Below are positions 55,917 through 64,000 of a stretch of 64,000 nt of DNA, piece by piece. Where the stretch lies: the NCBI RefSeq assembly GCF_048773025.1, contig NC_133554.1:57212769-57276768 (forward strand), in the 5' to 3' direction. Every line of letters begins with the position of its first letter. Positions within the stretch are counted from its first letter, which is position 1. Position numbers and translations under genes: made by a program. Below the pieces are notes generated by a model that was not told the DNA's origin, made no database searches, and worked only from the letters and a program-made list of their open reading frames with translations. This DNA comes from Camelus bactrianus. Lineage: Eukaryota; Chordata; Mammalia; Artiodactyla; Camelidae.

Positions 55917-55922
55917 TTTATT
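55917..55922 (-). terminator. TIMP2: TIMP2 proximal poly(A) signal AATAAA
   Basis: AATAAA on the minus strand 88 nt after the TIMP2 stop, in 'cagcatgaataaagcagtca'. TIMP2 is known to make two mRNA sizes by alternative polyadenylation; this signal would give the shorter. Confidence 0.7.
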
Positions 55923-56009
55923 CATGCTGTTTCCAGGAAGGGATGTCGGAGCTGGACCAGTCTAGACTCTGGGAGGCTTTCGACAGGCCGCGGGGTGCTG
56001 GTGGCCCGC

Positions 56010-56207
56010 TTACGGGTCCTCGATGTCGAGAAACTCCTGCTTCGGGGGTGCCGCCCCGCGGTACCACGCACAGGACCCGTCGCTTCTCTTGATGCAGGAG
56101 AAGAACTTGGCCTGGTGCCCGTTGATGTTCTTCTCCGTGACCCAGTCCATCCAGAGGCACTCATCCGGGGCGGAGATGTAGCAGGGGATCATGGGGCAGC
56201 GCGTGAT
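56010..56207 (-). CDS. TIMP2: TIMP2 exon 5 (last; coding part)
   Basis: Acceptor TCCCCAG. Encodes [65 protein letters not shown], then TAA (56012-56010). Nearly identical to human; S-to-A in YISAPDE and A-to-S in FFSCIK. Confidence 0.98.
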   Translation of the reverse strand: MTRCPMIPCYISAPDECLWMDWVTEKNINGHQAKFFSCIKRSDGSCAWYRGAAPPKQEFLDIEDP

Positions 56208-59200
56208 CTGGGGAGGGGACACAGGGCGGGTCACTCAGGGGGCTCTCCAGACCCGGCCATGCACCTGGGAAGGCTTCAAGGGCGCTTTGCAGGATGAATG
56301 ACCCCGTGAGTGCAGCAGGGAGGGAGGAAGCTGAGACCGCGCCTCCCTCAGCAGGCTTTCCTGAGTCCCACACCCTCAGACAGGGCAGTGGGGACACCAC
56401 CTCTGCACCCCTGGCTCTGGAGACCGTGCCTCCATCAGTAGCCTTTCCTGAGTCCCATACCCCACAAAGTGGGACAGGGCGGGGGACACCATCTCTGCAC
56501 CTCCAGTTCCTGAGGCGGCGCCACCACCTGGGGCCATCTGGTCTACCTTTTCCAAGCATTACAAACCGGCTTCCACTCAGCCCCACCTTCCTGGGAGTTG
56601 AACAATAGTAACAACATAAAAGGTCTTGAATCTACAGGACAGGTTCAAATCAAGGAAAAAGAACAGTGTCTTGCTCTCAAGCATGCAGGGACTTAGAGGG
56701 GACCAGCAAGGAGCATTTAAGCAAAAGAACCTAAGTCCATGGGAGGGTGAAAACCTTCGGGCCGCGGAAAGACAAAGGAGAAACTTGTTTCTTGATTTCA
56801 TGTGGGCACAGAGGGGCTTGCTGGACATACGTGCGGCTGTCGGTCGAAGTTCACACTTAGAATGAGCTAAGGGGTGGGTCAGCGAGGATCCTACCGGGAC
56901 AGGCAAGAGGGCCACACAAGCAGCGCCAACTAGCACGGGCCAACCCCTACGGCCTCGCGCTTGGCCCGGCATCTTCTGGACCCAGACTCACTGCTGGTGA
57001 CCCCGCGGTGCTTCCTGCGCTGGGGCTGAGGTTGGGGGTTGGTGGTGGTGACACAAGGATGTTGAGAGAACAAGATTGGAGCCCACAGGGCTCGGAGGAG
57101 CTCTCACCTCCTGTGGCTGCATCTAAGTGTCAGCGCTGCTGTTAACTGTGCCCGGCACAGCCCCTAGGTGGCTGTTATGAGGAGGGTCTGGGGTTTCAGG
57201 GGTTCTCAACACACAGACCCCACATTTACATGCACCGTGCGTGGAAACGGCTGGAACACTGTCAAAAGCCTATCACCTGGGACACTCTTTCACAAGGCAC
57301 ACCAGTCTCTGCACTTGTGTGTTTGTAGAAAAATACTCCGAGGACGATGTTCTGCCCCAAAACTCCTCCTTCTAGAAGGCTTCCTTTCTAGATGTTAGTT
57401 AGCTTCCCCGTACCTCCCAACTGTCCCTGGAGGGCCAGACATCCTTACCCTGTGGGCAGGCCACACGTCCCCAGAGCGTGGCCCTAAGTCAGGACCCTGT
57501 GGATTGAGAGGCCCTGGGAAGCCTGGGGTCGAACCCCGGCAGCCCACCTAGAGGTGGTGGTGATGAAAAGCCCGGAAGGAGGTGGCAGCCGCTTACCTTG
57601 CACTCGCAGCCCATCTGGTACCTGTGGTTCAGGCTCTTCTTCTGGGTGGTGCTCAGGGTGTCCCAGGGCACGATGAAGTCGCAGAGGGTGATGTGCATTT
57701 TGCCATTGCCCTCGGCCTTTCCTGAGGAGACACGGATCACCAAGGTCAGGGCAAGTTACGGGTCCTCCTCCTCCTCCTGCACCTGGGCGCGGCTTGGGCG
57801 TGGGGAGGTTCCGTTCTGACAGTGCCTCGTGCTGTGGGCTGGGCCGTGCCCCCTCCAAAGTTCAGATGTTGAAGCCCCGACCCCCAGCACCTTGGAATGT
57901 GACTGTATTAGGAAAGAAGGTCTTTAAAGAATTGATTAAAATGAAGCTATGCGCGTGAGTCCTAACCCAATAGGACTGGTGTCCTTATAAGAGAAAGATG
58001 AGGACACAGGCAGACACAGAGGAATGACCACATGGCGACACGGGTAGAAAGTGGCCGTCCACAAGCCACACAGAGAAGCCTCAGAGGAAACCAGTCCTGC
58101 CCACACAGGGTTGATCTTGGACTTCTAGCCTCCAGAATTGTGAGAACATACATTTCTGTTGCTTCAGAACCCCAGTCTGCATTTTCTGTTCCAGTAGCCT
58201 GAGCAGATTCACGCACTGCAGATTTATCCTGAGCATAAAAAGAACGCAGGTGGGAGGGGAGGGCAAGGTGGCAGCGCACGCGCTTAGCGTGCACGAGGTC
58301 CTGGGTTCAATCCCCAGTGCCTCCATACAAATAAGTAAATAAATAAATGAAAACCTAATTACTTCCCTCTCCCCCCCAAAATTAATAAACTTTCTTAAAA
58401 AAAAGAATGCAAGCTCACTATAGAAAACTTAGAAAATGTAGGAAATCCTTCTTCGAATCTCCTTTATTCTCATGACCTAGAGCTAGTATTTTGACTCATT
58501 TCCTTCCAATATCCTTTTATGCACATGTATTCACACACAAAAGATCACGTTGTGCGTAGACTGCGCTGTTCCCTGTGTTTTCACTATTTACTCACAAGCA
58601 TTTCCTCCATGTGATGTGGAACTTGTAATTCTGGGTTTTTCCATTATGAGTAGTAAAAACAATTTTATAAAATCAGAAATCTGCCCTGAATTCCCTTTGC
58701 CGGGGACCATAAGACACTGTTCGTACCTTAGGCTCCTGGCTCCTTACTGCAGAGTTCTGACTGGTGACAGCCAGGCACCAGTCAAGCAGGAGAAAAAGAC
58801 CAATAGCTGTGTTCTGGTGGGTGACAGACCCTTACCAGGGCAAGGGAGGGCATCTCAAACCTCGTCCCTCCTGCCACAGTGGCATCTTGTCAAGAGACAT
58901 CGGTGCCCAGTGATGACACCACAGCCTGGCACAGAGCCACATGGGATTCCTTGAGAGGCAGACAGCAGCCCTGGGCTGCACCCTGAGCACCTCCACTTGA
59001 TATGCAGTGCATCCAACTTAATGATCTCGAGCACAACCCTGGCCGTGGAGCATCCGCTAATGGAGATGTAGCTCAGCAAAGTAATGACGCAGCTTGTCGG
59101 CATCTCATCAGGAGGAAGTGCAACAGAAACCTGTCGCCAGGGGAAATGCGATCGGCTTGCCCATGGCTGCGAGCGGCACCGGTGACACCCTTTGTGCCGA

Positions 59201-62200
59201 GCAGGTGGCAAGACGCACACCCAGGGTGTGAGCTCTCACGCTCTTACTTCTATTTCAGCCTCACCCCTCACCTCCGGAAGCTCTATTTTCCCCTCATATC
59301 TGTCTGGCCTTGTATGATGTTCTAGGCAAAGAAAAGGATCGAGGAGCAGGGTGACTACTCTAACATTCCCTCTGAAGCCTAAGAACTAGAAAGAGATGCG
59401 TCTGGGTGGCCTTAAACATCAAAAATAGATTTTTTTTTCTAGACCTGGAGCCATCGTCCACTGAGTTCAGAATAGACAAGGAGCAGAATGGCCAGAGGAC
59501 AAGGACCTCACTCCTATACCCTGGTTCCTTCTGGCATTTCCCACCTGTACAGGTAGAGGGCCCCCCTCCCTTGCCCGGGCACTGGCATTCATTAGAGACA
59601 GGCTGAGTATTCCTTCTGGTCCCTGCCTCCAAACTTCTGGAGCAACTTCCACTGTGTCACGTGACAGGCACCAATCTCCACTTCTACACCTTGTTCCTTA
59701 ACCAGATCGCAAGCACGAAAAGTAAGGGTGTGTCTTAACCCTGTTTTACCCATTTTCAGCCCATAGAAATGGCTCCAAAATAGTTTACTCGTGAGGAAAC
59801 TTGCGGGTCTGTGTTCAACAGTGCTTCATTCTCTTTTTCAATCTTTTCACCACCAATCCAAGCTTCTGCATAGAGTAGGCAAAGGCAGGGGATGGAGACG
59901 AAATGCAAGTGGTGTATTTTCTTCCTTTTTAAAAAAAAAATTGTATTTTTTATTGAAGTGTGATTGATTTACAATGTTAGTTTCAGGTGTACAGCAAAGC
60001 AAGTCAGTTACACAAATACATACTTTCTTTTTTTCAGATTCTTTTCCAGTCGGTATGTTTTCAATGGCCCTCATTACTGGGCTAACGTGAACTCTGAATG
60101 TCACGCGCAAACAGCGCGGCATCTCGGAATGGTGGAAGGAGACCCCTTTCAGCAGAGAGTGTTAAGACCTGGCTAAGTGTGTATGATGTTGTGAGCATCT
60201 GCCTGCCTTGGGAAAAAGCAAAGTCTTGGATACAGAAAAAAACAGGAATTAATTAAAATTTGTAACTGAGGGATGTATGTTTACTTTTCCTTCCGGAGGA
60301 GAGGCCTGTCGGAGAAAATTACAGGGCCCCTTTCCACAGCAGCTCCTGGACACGGGCGTCTCACGGTGGCCAACGCGGCATGTGAAGCTGAGTCATCAGC
60401 CCGAGGGGAGGTGGGCTGCCTCGGGCTGTGAGGTCGTTGGTGGGGCCGCAGCCAGCGCTGGCTGAGTGGTTTACCGTGCCCCGTGATTTCTGGTTAGCCT
60501 GTTCTGACTCCAGGAGAACAGGACATAGATTCTATGCTTCAGAAAGTAAACACCAGATTGGAACCAGGGTTGCCTTGCCGAGCCAGGGAACGATGCCGGA
60601 TTAGGGCGAGTCCCATGTAATAGGGCGGGTCAGCCACCAGGGGGAGCGCCTCTTATTAATCGGATGCTCCACGGCCAGATAGGAAAACGTGCCCCAGGTC
60701 ACTTGCTGGCTTCCAGTGTGAGACGTGAAGGGGTCCAAGATGACAGGTAGGCGCACAATTACCAAGCGAATGTATCTTATTCTAATCATCTTCTCATTCA
60801 GATGGGGGTCAATTTAACGGGCCTGAGTGCAGAACAGCTCAGGCCACACACGTGTTACATAGCAAATAGCCTTTGATGGCAAACAGGATCGGCTGGGCTT
60901 CGACAGGAGACACCATCAACGTTCTCAGAGAGGAGCTCACAACTGATTTTCCTACCATGTCCTCCAAGACAACTAAAAGCAACGACCAGCAAAACAATCA
61001 CCACGAAGCTGCCACGTGTCACCCCCGCCCTCCCCACTCTTGTCCCGGACCCACTTTCTAAGCCGCCCTGCGGTGTCCCACACTCCCCGGGGTGGGCGGG
61101 GCGGGGACAGGACCTGAGCCACACACTCAGCGGAGACCCAGGGTGCCGGGGCTCCTGACTGCTGACACGACCCATCTCTGTGTCCTGCCCGGAACCCGGC
61201 CAACGGGCCCTGCAGTCTGGACTGTCCCCATGGAATAAAGGGCAGTGCCAATCTCCTCTGGCTCTCTCTGACTGACCGCAGATGGCCCCAGGAGACAAAA
61301 GGACTGTCTGGAGACTACCTGTGTGAGGGAGGTGACCAACCTCAGTGGCTGGAGCTAAGCCCTCCTGAGCATGTGCAGACCGACCACCTGGCTCCTCTGG
61401 AACAAAAGCTCTGCCTCTGACCCAGAGCGGGGAAGGTTCTGCTGCGACGCTGGCTCTCAGTCCTGGACTCTTCTGGGGAGCTTTACAAATGCTCGTGCCC
61501 AGGCCCCACCCCCAGAGATTCTGCTTGAATTGGTCTGGGGTGCTGCCTGGGCACCAGCATTCTTGCAAACTCCCCATAAAATTCCAATGAGCACCGCAGG
61601 TGGAGGACCCCTGGGTTAGGCGCTGGGGTAGGGAGACTTCTAACTCTGCACCAAGTGACGGAAGAAGCAGAGTATAAGGGACCCGGGGCTCAGGCTGACC
61701 AGGGTCTAAATTCTGGCCACACCACTGCAGCCCACCCCCTGGCAGTGTGACGCAGGCTGGGGTGTGCTGAGAAACGCCCAGCCACCAGCTCTCCTGGGAG
61801 GAAAAGCTCTGGTGCGTAGCACCTGCCAAATTCTGTGCTGCAAATACTCCCGCCCCGGCCAGTTTCAAGCTCGCAGCTGTGACACCAACCAAAATGGAAC
61901 AATCAGCTTGAAAGTGAAAGTGTGTTCAGGCCAGCCTCCCCCACCACGGCCCTGAGCACGTCGCTCGTCTCTGCCCCTCAGTGTTCCGCATCTGCAAATG
62001 GGGCTGGCAACAGGGGACTGTGAGGATTCAGTGGAACCACACGAAAAACACCTGGAAAATGTCAGTGCCAGGCAAAGGGCACTCCTGTTTCTGTAAATGG
62101 GGAGAGGGTGAAGCCTGATGTACGAACCTTTAAGACAGAGCCTCTGCCTGGATGAGGATTCAGCTGGGTGTGGATTCATCTGGGTGTGTCTGGAAGCAGG

Positions 62201-63615
62201 CGCTGGCCCAGACCAAAGTCACTTTCCCATCAGGAGCCCGCCCTTGACGGGATGCAGGCTCTCCCTCCTTGAGTAAGTGCTTCTGCAGCCCTGCAGTTTG
62301 GCCAGACAGCCCCTAGAGGGCAGTGCCAGGGGGCCGAGCCGGCCGGCTGAGGCTCTCATTTTAAAGGGCTGTTACAGACCAGCACACAAAAAGGACGCAG
62401 GAAACTAGAAGCCGCTGATTTGTTAGGGCAACTAGGTCCCTGCCCCATGGGCGGCCGTCTCCCCGCCTGTGCCGACCCCTGTGCCACCGTGATGTCAGAG
62501 TCAGGCTGTCAGCTCTCTGCGTCGTGATTTTGTCCTTGTCCCCCTCTCCTCTTTCAGTGTTGTTTTTTCTATTGTAAAAACAGTAAAGCCTGCAAATGTG
62601 AAACGGTGCAGCTGCTCTGGAAAGCCGCCTGGCAGTTCCTCAGCCGGTCAAACACTGAGCCAGCGCTGGTGCTGCAATTCCACAACATCTGCCCAAGAGA
62701 AATGAAAACACACGTCCAGGCAAAAACCTGCGCGTGCACACACACGTTCAAGGCAGCGTTCTCCATCACAGCCGAGAGGCAGGAACAACCCCAGTGCAGG
62801 GGTGAATAGACAGACAAAGCGTAGTGTATCCACCCAAGGAGCTTCTGCCATAAAAAGGACTGAAGTTCCGATACGGGTTACAACGTGGCTGAACTTTGGA
62901 AACATGCTGAAAGAAGTTTCAGATCAGGAAGATGAAAGGGTTCCGCAGATGGATGGTGGTGGTGGTCCCACAACCATGTGACTGTGCTTAATGCCACTAC
63001 ACCGTATACCTAAAAATGGCTAAAATGATCAATTTTATGTTACGTATACTTCATCCCAACTTAAAAAGGGGGTTACGAGGCACAATGGAGCGAGTGAGGA
63101 GTGTGCGCAACCATTTCAAGATTTAAAACAGGGTTTCAACTCTCCTGCCCCACCTCCAGGGCTTCCAGCATCTCACATGAGCCTCCTTTTCGGGAACAAA
63201 AGGCCAAAAAACAAAAAACAAAACAAAACCAAAAGACCCTCTTTGTGTCCACCTGACCTCAAATTTCCTATGAACACAGGCTTCCTTGGTTCCTTCCCAA
63301 CAAGCCACATGGGTTGCGCTGGTCTAACCCAGGGGAGGTCGTCGAGGACAGGCAGGTGAGCACTCACTGCAAGTTCTCCGATGGGAAAAGGCAGGGGCTC
63401 CCCGAGACTTCCGACGTATCCTCAGGGCCCGGCTCCACCTCGCGGTGCCCCCCGCCCCGGCCCTGGACAGTCGCCAAGAACGCCCCACGCCCAGACCCAC
63501 ACACACCTGCAATGAGATACTCCTTCTTTCCTCCGACGTCCAGCGAGACCCCGCACACGGCAGAGGAGGGCGCCGTGTAGATAAACTCGATGTCCTTGTC
63601 GGGTCCCTTGAACAT
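56010..63615 (-). CDS. TIMP2: TIMP2, metalloproteinase inhibitor 2 (exons 3-5, partial)
   Basis: TIMP2 is a secreted inhibitor of matrix metalloproteinases that also bridges MT1-MMP and pro-MMP2 through its C-terminal domain. Three minus-strand exons (109, 125 and 198 nt) join in phase to give the last 143 residues, equivalent to 78-220 of the 220-residue human precursor. They begin [20 protein letters not shown] and end [18 protein letters not shown]. Cysteines of the TIMP fold are kept (VCGV, LCDF, CECK, TRCP, PCY, ECLW, SCIK, SCAW), as is the acidic tail that contacts the MMP2 hemopexin domain. The signal peptide and the N-terminal Cys-Ser-Cys inhibitory wedge lie in exons 1-2 beyond 64000. 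Changes from human are few and conservative. Confidence 0.97.
56208..57596 (-). other. TIMP2: TIMP2 intron 4: content
   Basis: A 1.4-kb intron. Apart from the 87-bp tandem duplication near its 3' end I see no repeat, exon or other element I can name. Confidence 0.7.
56333..56512. repeat. 87-bp tandem duplication in TIMP2 intron 4
   Basis: Two adjacent imperfect copies start at 56333 and 56420. Both read GAGACCG.GCCTCC.TCAG, then CTTTCCTGAGTCCCA.ACCC, then GGACACCA.CTCTGCACC. Confidence 0.9.
57597..57721 (-). CDS. TIMP2: TIMP2 exon 4
   Basis: Acceptor CTCCTCAG, donor AAG|GTAAGC. Encodes (G)[19 protein letters not shown] then [20 protein letters not shown] and CK. Human differs by D for N in AEGDGK. 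Confidence 0.98.
57830..58210 (+). mobile_element. MaLR-like (MLT1/MST type) solo LTR, fossil
   Basis: Motif order matches this LTR class: 'cagatgttgaagccccgacc', 'ggtgtccttataagagaaag', 'gaggacacaggcagacacag', 'cttggacttctagcctccag' and 'aattgtgagaac'. Solo LTR, diverged and old; no internal region. Confidence 0.65.
58249..58399 (+). mobile_element. Vic-1-like SINE with near-perfect target-site duplication
   Basis: B-box core 'gtcctgggttcaatccccag', anticodon-arm-like 'acgcgcttagcgtgcacgag', and an A-rich tail with AAATAAATAAAT. Flanked by AAAAAGAACGCA (58237-58248) and AAAAAGAATGCA (58400-58411). The A box is degraded. Confidence 0.85.
58412..58680 (+). repeat. Old L1 3' UTR-like fragment
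   Basis: 'tagaaaatgtaggaaatcc', 'tcatttccttccaatatcct' and 'agcatttcctccatgtgatg' resemble the 3' UTR of old L1ME-type elements. Weak. Confidence 0.4.
59935..60055 (-). mobile_element. L1 3' tail, antisense
   Basis: T run, then 'tattgaagtgtgattgattt', 'acaatgttagtttcaggtgt' and 'acagcaaagcaagtcagtta', the reverse complement of the L1 tail seen at 11608. Confidence 0.85.
61450..61620 (+). mobile_element. MER5-like hAT-Charlie remnant
   Basis: Contains 'ctggggagctttacaaatgc', 'cccaggccccacccccagag', 'attctgcttgaattggtctg' and 'gggtgctgcctgggcaccag', a close match to the MER5B/5A type. Confidence 0.75.
61690..62085 (+). repeat. MIR fragments (possibly one interrupted copy)
   Basis: The left part ('ctaaattctggccacaccac') and right part ('ctctgcccctcagtgttccg', 'catctgcaaatggggctggc', 'gaggattcagtggaaccaca') both fit forward MIR, separated by about 180 bp of other sequence. 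Confidence 0.5.
62590..63070 (+). mobile_element. L1 remnant (3' ORF2 and 3' UTR)
   Basis: 'gcctggcagttcctcagccg', 'gcccaagagaaatgaaaaca', 'gaggcaggaacaaccccagt' and 'ccataaaaaggactgaagtt', then the terminal 'aaaatgatcaattttatgtt'. Old, degraded, non-coding. Confidence 0.8.
63507..63615 (-). CDS. TIMP2: TIMP2 exon 3
   Basis: Acceptor TTCCCAG, donor G|GTGTGT. Encodes [20 protein letters not shown] then [16 protein letters not shown](G). Human has PEKD for PDKD. The remaining 385 bases to the right are the 3' end of intron 2, with nothing recognisable. Confidence 0.97.
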
Positions 63616-64000
63616 CTGGGAAGAGGAGGATGAGGGTGTAAGCAGCACAGCCAGCAAATCCGGTCCCCACCCAGAGCGCCTGCACCTGGGGCACTGCCGG
63701 CACCGGAAAGGGGGCGGAGCGGCACCAGCGAGACAGGTCGGAGAAGCCCTCTCCAACTGCACAGGGCTCCCTGGAGTAGCTCCAGCTGCTTGGTGTGGCG
63801 GTCATCACCAGGCTGCACTTAATGTCGCCTGGGGGGCCCGTCTCAAACAGCACATGTGCTCTCCCCACCACGGGCGAGGTCATCAAGAATCTGGGGAGGG
63901 GGCTTGTGTATCTCCGGCTGATTCTGACCCCAAATGGAGGACAGCTACCTTTGTCTGTTTCTGGGAATTTCGATCAAGCACCGGCCACCTGACGGGGACC

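Larger units (their letters stand above)
53370..56009 (-). other. TIMP2: TIMP2 3' untranslated region (about 2.64 kb)
   Basis: Sequence between the TIMP2 stop and the distal AATAAA. The length fits the long TIMP2 mRNA class (about 3.5 kb), and the proximal signal at 55917-55922 fits the short class (about 1 kb). The distal half is AU-rich (for example near 53640-53770). No other gene is visible. Confidence 0.75.
57722..63506 (-). other. TIMP2: TIMP2 intron 3: content
   Basis: A 5.8-kb intron with no supported exon. It contains a MaLR-like LTR (57830-58210), a Vic-1 SINE (58249-58399), old L1 3' UTR-like text (58400-58680), an antisense L1 tail (59935-60055), a MER5-like element (61450-61620), MIR pieces (61690-62085) and an L1 remnant (62590-63070). 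Confidence 0.75.

Noticed and set aside
56294-56608. Plus-strand open frame of 104 codons over the TIMP2 intron 4 duplication
   Set aside because: It is explained by the 87-bp tandem duplication (87 is divisible by 3, so both copies stay in frame) and has no protein similarity I recognise.
1-64000. CRISPR array, operon, toxin-antitoxin or phage-like system
   Set aside because: The window is a vertebrate locus with spliced genes and SINE/LINE repeats. Direct repeats found are simple tandem duplications or transposon target-site duplications, with no spacer structure.

Overview
The window is mammalian genomic DNA, most probably from a camelid. Several dispersed copies of a tRNA-derived SINE carry the A-box/B-box arrangement and 'GTTCAATCCCCAG' core of the camelid Vic-1 family, and the L1 3' ends look cetartiodactyl. 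Coding content is sparse and split into short exons with GT..AG borders. Three genes are recognised by their proteins, all on the minus strand: the 5' end of CYTH1 (left), the complete coding region of USP36 (centre), and the 3' half of TIMP2 (right). As I recall it, this is the human 17q25.3 gene order and orientation.

Layout: 1-6273 is the start of CYTH1 intron 1. 6274-6295 is the 7-codon first coding segment of CYTH1, inside a CpG island (about 5480-6900) with an alternating (CG)n(CA)n tract and two NRF1-like sites. About 6900-13100 is intergenic, with nested repeats. USP36 runs from a poly(A) signal at 13121-13126 to a CpG-island promoter near 45.7-46.2 kb. Its stop is at 15370 and its ATG at 41828. 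All 18 coding exons splice in phase into a 1103-residue protein with an intact catalytic triad (C131, H382, D399). About 46.2-53.4 kb is intergenic. TIMP2 exons 5, 4 and 3 lie at 56010-56207, 57597-57721 and 63507-63615, with a long 3' UTR carrying two poly(A) signals (55917-55922 and 53388-53393). TIMP2 exons 1-2 lie beyond the right edge.

The three genes are unrelated in function: an ARF exchange factor, a nucleolar deubiquitinase and a secreted metalloproteinase inhibitor. Their adjacency is conserved synteny, not an operon-like system. I found no evidence for an undescribed biological system. The points most worth checking are local sequence architectures: a G-rich minisatellite on the CYTH1 sense strand just inside intron 1, a 38-bp Z-DNA-prone tract at the CYTH1 promoter, a (UG)n tract starting 35 nt after the USP36 stop codon, a 47-bp tandem array in the USP36 CpG island, and several short tandem duplications that may be polymorphic. 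All family assignments come from recalled protein and repeat consensus sequences; no search was run.
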